Assembly (NCBI GenBank): GCA_014240275.1
Contig: JAAZXH010000008.1
Coordinates: forward strand, 54,857 to 118,856
DNA length: 64,000 bases
Origin: Candidatus Peregrinibacteria bacterium
Lineage (GTDB): Bacteria > Patescibacteriota > Gracilibacteria > UBA1369 > GCA-2718715
Reading direction: 5' to 3'
The notes under the pieces are model-generated. The model was not told the DNA's origin. It searched no databases and was given only the letters and a program-made list of their open reading frames with translations. Below, one piece after another: positions 59,438 through 64,000 of the stretch; position 1 is the first letter of the stretch; every line of letters begins with the position of its first letter. The position numbers were made by a program, and so were the translations under genes.

Positions 59438-60031
59438 ATGAAAAAACTACTCCTTTCTCTATTAATCATTGGCCTTTCAAAAAGCAGTTTTGCAAGTTCC
59501 CAAACCATACTTCCGAAAGTCGAAATTAATAATGTACCAGCGGGAAACTACAATTGCACCCTGATCATCAAACGATTTCATGACATCCATGGCTATTATA
59601 TTAATACAAAAAGCAGATCAGACCTAAGTTTTAACTCAATTAAACGCTTTTATTGTGCCCTAGACATCTATAACAAACACGATTTTACCAAACAACTTCC
59701 AGATGAACCACAAGAGTGTAAAGAAACAAAAGCCACAACAGAAGATGCAACAGAAGCCAATGACATTTTAGGATGCGCCATTATCACAGGTCGCATTAAA
59801 CTTTATATGTATAAAATGTATATCCTGTACTTTATGCGACTCTTAAGCATGGTATCTGGATCACTTTCAATTTTATTTGTGATAATAGGAGGGTATCGAT
59901 ACTTTATCGGAGCTCTACAAAACGATGTCGGAGAAGCCAAAAACACAATCATTAACGCTCTCACAGGCCTTGCTATTTCGACCGGAGCTTTAATAATTGT
60001 TAACCTGGTACAAACCTTTGTTTCTAGCTAA
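59438..60031 (+). CDS. VirB2/T4SS pilin-like secreted protein with two C-terminal TMs
   Basis: Signal peptide, Cys-containing domain, then 'ILFVIIGGYRYFIGALQNDVGEAKNTIINALTGLAISTGALIIVNLVQTFV', a T4SS-pilin-like arrangement. Confidence 0.65.
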   Translation: MKKLLLSLLIIGLSKSSFASSQTILPKVEINNVPAGNYNCTLIIKRFHDIHGYYINTKSRSDLSFNSIKRFYCALDIYNKHDFTKQLPDEPQECKETKATTEDATEANDILGCAIITGRIKLYMYKMYILYFMRLLSMVSGSLSILFVIIGGYRYFIGALQNDVGEAKNTIINALTGLAISTGALIIVNLVQTFVSS

Positions 60032-60039
60032 AATATATT

Positions 60040-61227
60040 ATGATACTCAAAAAAATTAAAAAACTAGCCAAAAAGGCTATCAACAAATATGAATCTCTCA
60101 ACCAAGAGAAAGATCAAGAAAAAAAAGCCAAACTCCCAAGTTCAAATAAAGATTTTCAAGAAACCAAAATTTACCTAAGTTTACCAGATATTGCCAAAGC
60201 CGTAATTATTACTATTGGCTTAATTTTACTCGGATACTTTATAGTGGAACTAAGACATATCCTAATCTTATTCTTAGTCTCATACCTATTTGCAGCAGCC
60301 ATCAGCCCTGCCGTAGATTATTTTCACAAAAAAAGACTTTCTAGAGGCCTCACAGTATCACTAATTATGATATTCTTTCTTTTAATAATTACGGCCTTTA
60401 TTGGGAACCTCATTCCTATCCTTGCTACAGAAATCACTGAACTTGGAATTCAATTTCAAAGCCTAATGAGCAAAACACAAACTGGTGAAATAGCGCTACC
60501 AAACTACCTAGGATTCTTACAACCACTCTTAGAAAACACAGCCCAATCGGTAAACAGCCAAACCAGTACTAACATTCAAAACACCTTACTCAGCTACGGA
60601 GATAATCTTGGACAAATAGCTAACAATGCGATTGCACTTTTAGCTAGTATTTCTAACGGTCTAGCCAACTTCGTTATCGTACTATTTTTAACTTTCTTTA
60701 TTACAGTCGATCAAAACAAGGTAGACAATTTTATAATCAATCTTTTTCCTGTAAAGTATAAAAAATACCTTGAAATAAAATTCGCAAACATTAAAAGAAA
60801 AGTAGCCGATTGGCTAAGAGGACAACTTTTACTTATGCTTGCTATTGGTATCTTAACTTATATTGGTTTAATTGCACTAGGAATCGAATATGCATTTACT
60901 CTTAGCCTGTTTGCAGCACTAACAGAATTGATACCAGTAATAGGACCAATCATAGCCTGGTTAGCAGCCATACCAATTGCAGCCAATGCAGGAGGATCAA
61001 CTATATTATGGGTCAGTGGTGTCTATTTCTTAATCCAAAGACTAGAAAACAACTTATTAGTACCCTTCATTATGGAAAAAACCACGGGACTACATCCAAT
61101 TATAGTAATCTTTTCTCTATTAGCAGGTTTCAAGTTCCTTGGAATATTAGGCGTTGTTATTTCTGTACCAATCATGACTATAATAGCAATCTTTCTCAAC
61201 GATTATCTACCCAAAAACAATTCTTGA
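60040..61227 (+). CDS. AI-2E family transporter/permease
   Basis: 'ILILFLVSYLFAAAISPAVDYFHKKRLSRGLTVSLIMIF', 'LTELIPVIGPIIAWLAAIPIA', 'NNLLVPFIMEKTTGLHPIIVIFSLLAGFKFLGILGVVISVPIMTI'. Confidence 0.92.
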   Translation: MILKKIKKLAKKAINKYESLNQEKDQEKKAKLPSSNKDFQETKIYLSLPDIAKAVIITIGLILLGYFIVELRHILILFLVSYLFAAAISPAVDYFHKKRLSRGLTVSLIMIFFLLIITAFIGNLIPILATEITELGIQFQSLMSKTQTGEIALPNYLGFLQPLLENTAQSVNSQTSTNIQNTLLSYGDNLGQIANNAIALLASISNGLANFVIVLFLTFFITVDQNKVDNFIINLFPVKYKKYLEIKFANIKRKVADWLRGQLLLMLAIGILTYIGLIALGIEYAFTLSLFAALTELIPVIGPIIAWLAAIPIAANAGGSTILWVSGVYFLIQRLENNLLVPFIMEKTTGLHPIIVIFSLLAGFKFLGILGVVISVPIMTIIAIFLNDYLPKNNS

Positions 61228-61807
61228 ATCTCAGACGTACATCTTTATGATGAAACTTCAAAACCTTCCAATTAGCTATTATACAATGGTGATCAGGTTT
61301 AGATTTTTTGATTTTAAACAACATCAAAGAACCAATCAGCTTATTTAACAAACGAACAATGATTGAAGTTTTCTTAGACGGTTTTTTGAGCAGTAAACAT
61401 AAACTATCCTTCCATAGATCTAAATACGGATCATAATCCAAAGCAAAAGTTTCAATTAATTCTAAATCACCATCTAGCCAAACACTAGGACAAACTTGAT
61501 TAGGTTTAAAACCAAATAGGGGACGTTGTAAAGCAATCCAAAAATAAAACATCCATACCAACCTTGCTAAAAACATACTATGCCTTTGAGTCACAATCAA
61601 CAAATCAATATCAGAGTTTTTACGAGCATTCCCAATAGTTACGCTATTGCATAAATAAACCTCTTTTACAAAAGGTAAAAAGGACCAGCCTGTAGCATAA
61701 GCATTAGCTTTAGCTTTTAATAAGTCTGAGTAAAACTTGGAGTTTTCATTAAAATCCATTAAACTTAAGGCATATTTGTGCTTCAAAAACTTATGATTAA
61801 TATTCAA
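61196..61807 (-). CDS. Nucleotidyltransferase-like protein (start possibly 61759)
   Basis: 'NSVTIGNARKNSDIDLLIVTQ' resembles a pol-beta/MNT nucleotidyltransferase motif. Confidence 0.55.
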   Translation of the reverse strand: MNINHKFLKHKYALSLMDFNENSKFYSDLLKAKANAYATGWSFLPFVKEVYLCNSVTIGNARKNSDIDLLIVTQRHSMFLARLVWMFYFWIALQRPLFGFKPNQVCPSVWLDGDLELIETFALDYDPYLDLWKDSLCLLLKKPSKKTSIIVRLLNKLIGSLMLFKIKKSKPDHHCIIANWKVLKFHHKDVRLRFKNCFWVDNR

Positions 61808-63769
61808 GATTTCTTAAAAACCATACCAAAAAAACCTGGTGTTTACCAATATTTTAACCAAAAAGGTGAAATTATATATGTAGGTAAAGCTAAAAACCTA
61901 CAAAATCGCATCAAATCATATTTTCAAAAAAACTCAGACCATAGTCCTAAAACAAAGATATTGGTCAAAAACATCACAGACATTAAATATATAATAGTAA
62001 ACTCAGAACTCGAAGCTATATTACTTGAAACTAACCTCATTAAAGAACATCTTCCAAAGTATAACGTACTAATGAAAGATGATAAAAATTTCATTTACCT
62101 TAAAATTACAACTCAAGACGAATATCCAAAGATCTACCTTACACGACGTATCGAAAACGACAAAGCCACATACCTAGGACCAAAGACCTCAGCCTACGAT
62201 ATTAAAACAATGCTTAAAACGATAGAAAGCCTAATTCCTTACCCAAATTGTCAATTTAACATCATTAACCTAAAAACCCAGAGTCGAACACCAAACCAAA
62301 ATAAACAAAGCCTATGTATCATTAAAAACATAGATAAAAGCCATAGTCCTTGTTTTAGTGAATTAAACCAATACGAGTACCACACACTAATTAAACAAAT
62401 CATTCAACACTTCAAAGGTAACAGCCAAGAATTAATCAAAGACCTAGAAAACAAAATGCAAACCTTAGCCAAACAACACAACTTTGAACAAGCTGCTAAA
62501 CTTAGAGATAAACTACAAGCAATTCAAAAAATTATCGAAAAACAATCCATATCAAATAGCGACCCAAAAGAAAACATCGATGTATTTGGATACAGTAAAT
62601 ACGCTCAAACTATCTGTGTTAGCGTTTTTCAAATTAGACAAGGTAAAATCATCAACCAAAATCGCTTTAGCCTCAAAAACCCACTAGAAACCAATACCAA
62701 AGAAGTAATGCAAGAAATAATAATACAATACTATCAATGTAATCATAACTTACCAAAAGAAATCCTAATTCCTGAAATGCCTGATACCAAGCAAGACATC
62801 TCAAAAAATCTAGAATCAATTTATAAACAAAAAATAAAAATCAACAAACCAATCAAAGGAAGGAAAGCAAAATTGGTAAGTTTAGCTCTAAAAAATGCAG
62901 AAAGTTACCTTAAACAACAACAAGTCAAATGGCTCAGCCAAGATGCCAGAAAAAACACTCTTCTCAAGATCAAAGAAATGCTAGATCTAAAACAAATTCC
63001 AAATCGTATAGAGTGCTACGACATTTCTCACCTTCAAGGTCAAAACACTAAAGGTTCAATGGTGGTATTTAAAAAAGGTACCCCTACCAAAGATCATTAT
63101 CGTATTTTTAACATAAAAAGCTTAGAAAACAATCAAATCGACGACTACCAGTCTATACAAGAAGTTTTATTCAGAAGGTTAAAATACCTAGCAAGTCCAG
63201 AAAAAGGGCTTAAAACTAGCAATAAAGACTCAATATTTAGCATTAAACGCAAAAAAGAAACTCTTGCAGAAATAACATACACTCAACTAACAAAAGATCA
63301 GTATGAAATAAACACAATAATTCAAATAGACCAATCCTTTTTACAAGAATTCATATGGAAAAAATTTATCCAAAAACTCAAACCTAAAAAAATCTACCTC
63401 AAAAACAAAATTGACTCAGCACTAAATATTGGATTTAAAGCCATCAAACACGATATTTACAACTACGCCTACTATCATAATACAAATAAAACAGACTTAT
63501 CACTAAACAGCTTACCAGGCTTAATAGTTATAGACGGAGGCAAAGGACAACTAAATGCAGCAAAAAAAGCTCTTAAAAAGCTCAATCTAGACATCCCTAT
63601 CATAAGTATTTCGAAAAGACTAGAAACTATACATATCGCCAATAACAAAGCCATACAATTAGATAAGAACAATACAGCCCTAAACTTAATTCAACAAGTA
63701 AGAGACGAAGCCCATCGTTTCGCTATTAGCAATAACAGAAAAGCACGTATAAAAAAACTCACCCAATAA
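61778..63769 (+). CDS. uvrC: Excinuclease ABC subunit C (start possibly 61793)
   Basis: GIY-YIG 'KPGVYQYFNQKGEIIYVGKAKNLQNRIKSYF', 'NRIECYDISHLQGQNTKGSMVVF', 'PGLIVIDGGKGQLNAAKKAL', 'VRDEAHRFAI'. Confidence 0.95.
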   Translation: MLQKLMINIQDFLKTIPKKPGVYQYFNQKGEIIYVGKAKNLQNRIKSYFQKNSDHSPKTKILVKNITDIKYIIVNSELEAILLETNLIKEHLPKYNVLMKDDKNFIYLKITTQDEYPKIYLTRRIENDKATYLGPKTSAYDIKTMLKTIESLIPYPNCQFNIINLKTQSRTPNQNKQSLCIIKNIDKSHSPCFSELNQYEYHTLIKQIIQHFKGNSQELIKDLENKMQTLAKQHNFEQAAKLRDKLQAIQKIIEKQSISNSDPKENIDVFGYSKYAQTICVSVFQIRQGKIINQNRFSLKNPLETNTKEVMQEIIIQYYQCNHNLPKEILIPEMPDTKQDISKNLESIYKQKIKINKPIKGRKAKLVSLALKNAESYLKQQQVKWLSQDARKNTLLKIKEMLDLKQIPNRIECYDISHLQGQNTKGSMVVFKKGTPTKDHYRIFNIKSLENNQIDDYQSIQEVLFRRLKYLASPEKGLKTSNKDSIFSIKRKKETLAEITYTQLTKDQYEINTIIQIDQSFLQEFIWKKFIQKLKPKKIYLKNKIDSALNIGFKAIKHDIYNYAYYHNTNKTDLSLNSLPGLIVIDGGKGQLNAAKKALKKLNLDIPIISISKRLETIHIANNKAIQLDKNNTALNLIQQVRDEAHRFAISNNRKARIKKLTQ

Positions 63770-63780
63770 CGGGTGAGTTT
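63751..63780 (-). terminator. Intrinsic terminator for the minus-strand repeat gene, embedded in the uvrC 3' end
   Basis: Inverted repeat AAACTCACCC-AATAAC-GGGTGAGTTT; on the minus strand it is followed by T7. Confidence 0.75.
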
Positions 63781-63801
63781 AAAAACTTTGAGAAAAGATC
63801 C

Positions 63802-64000
63802 TTAGAACGAGTAGTAGTTATAACCTGGATAATAACCTGTCGCATATGCATAATTATTATAGTAATTATCTGAATACGAGTTAGTATAAGAGTTTGAATA
63901 AGTAGGGTATGAATACGAGTTAGTATAAGAGTTTGAATAAGTAGGGTATGAATACGAGTTAGTATAAGAGTTTGAATAAGTAGGGTATGAATACGAGTTA
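63802..64000 (-). CDS. Tyr/Ser/Asn-rich tandem-repeat protein, C-terminal part only
   Basis: Minus frame open from window edge to TAA (63804-63802): ...NSYSYPTYSNSYTNSYSYPTYSNSYTNSYSDNYYNNYAYATGYYPGYNYYSF*; absent from ORF track because the start is outside the window. Confidence 0.7.
   Translation of the reverse strand, partial: NSYSYPTYSNSYTNSYSYPTYSNSYTNSYSYPTYSNSYTNSYSDNYYNNYAYATGYYPGYNYYSF
63872..64000. repeat. 39-bp direct tandem repeat, 3 full copies plus partial fourth
   Basis: Unit GAATACGAGTTAGTATAAGAGTTTGAATAAGTAGGGTAT at 63872, 63911, 63950 and 63989 (partial), identical by eye. Confidence 0.95.

Noticed and set aside
1-64000. UGA recoding (code 25) as in Gracilibacteria/Absconditabacteria
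   Set aside because: TGA ends several well-defined genes and coding frames such as aspS, dnaE and valS are intact without reading through TGA.
63872-64000. CRISPR array
   Set aside because: Repeats are contiguous with no spacers and keep a protein frame; it is a coding tandem repeat.

Overview
AT-rich 64 kb bacterial window, densely packed and using the standard code (TGA is a real terminal codon at 8111-8113, 10023-10025, 22333-22335 and 39284-39286). Gene content suggests a Patescibacteria/CPR-like genome, possibly the Peregrinibacteria/Gracilibacteria side; this taxonomy is inference only. Housekeeping genes include aspS, dnaE, queA, tsf, rpsB, valS, dcd, nrdJ, guaA, typA, ssb, gmk, secG, rplI, ruvX, murC, cysS, der and uvrC, plus three tRNAs. 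No CRISPR array, transposase or prophage was seen. Most interesting items: (1) a two-gene cassette at 8553-12388, a PKD-7TM protein followed by a single polypeptide fusing a RimK-like ATP-grasp ligase to a DUF1704/MATCAP-type HExxTH...QEGLA metallopeptidase, i.e. a possible writer/eraser of a peptide modification; (2) a lipoyl synthase gene with a 1-nt frameshift and a Cys-to-Tyr change in its auxiliary Fe-S motif, directly upstream of intact E1alpha/E1beta/E2 genes whose E2 seems to lack the E3-binding domain; (3) an unannotated structured RNA candidate at 38479-38629 closed by a stem of about 17 bp; (4) a Tyr/Ser-rich protein with 39-bp near-identical tandem repeats running off the right edge, missed by the ORF track; (5) two partner-switching (STAS/PP2C/HATPase) loci, one with a PrsW-like protease and one with a nucleotide-transporter-like membrane protein. 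All family calls come from reading motifs; no database search was run.
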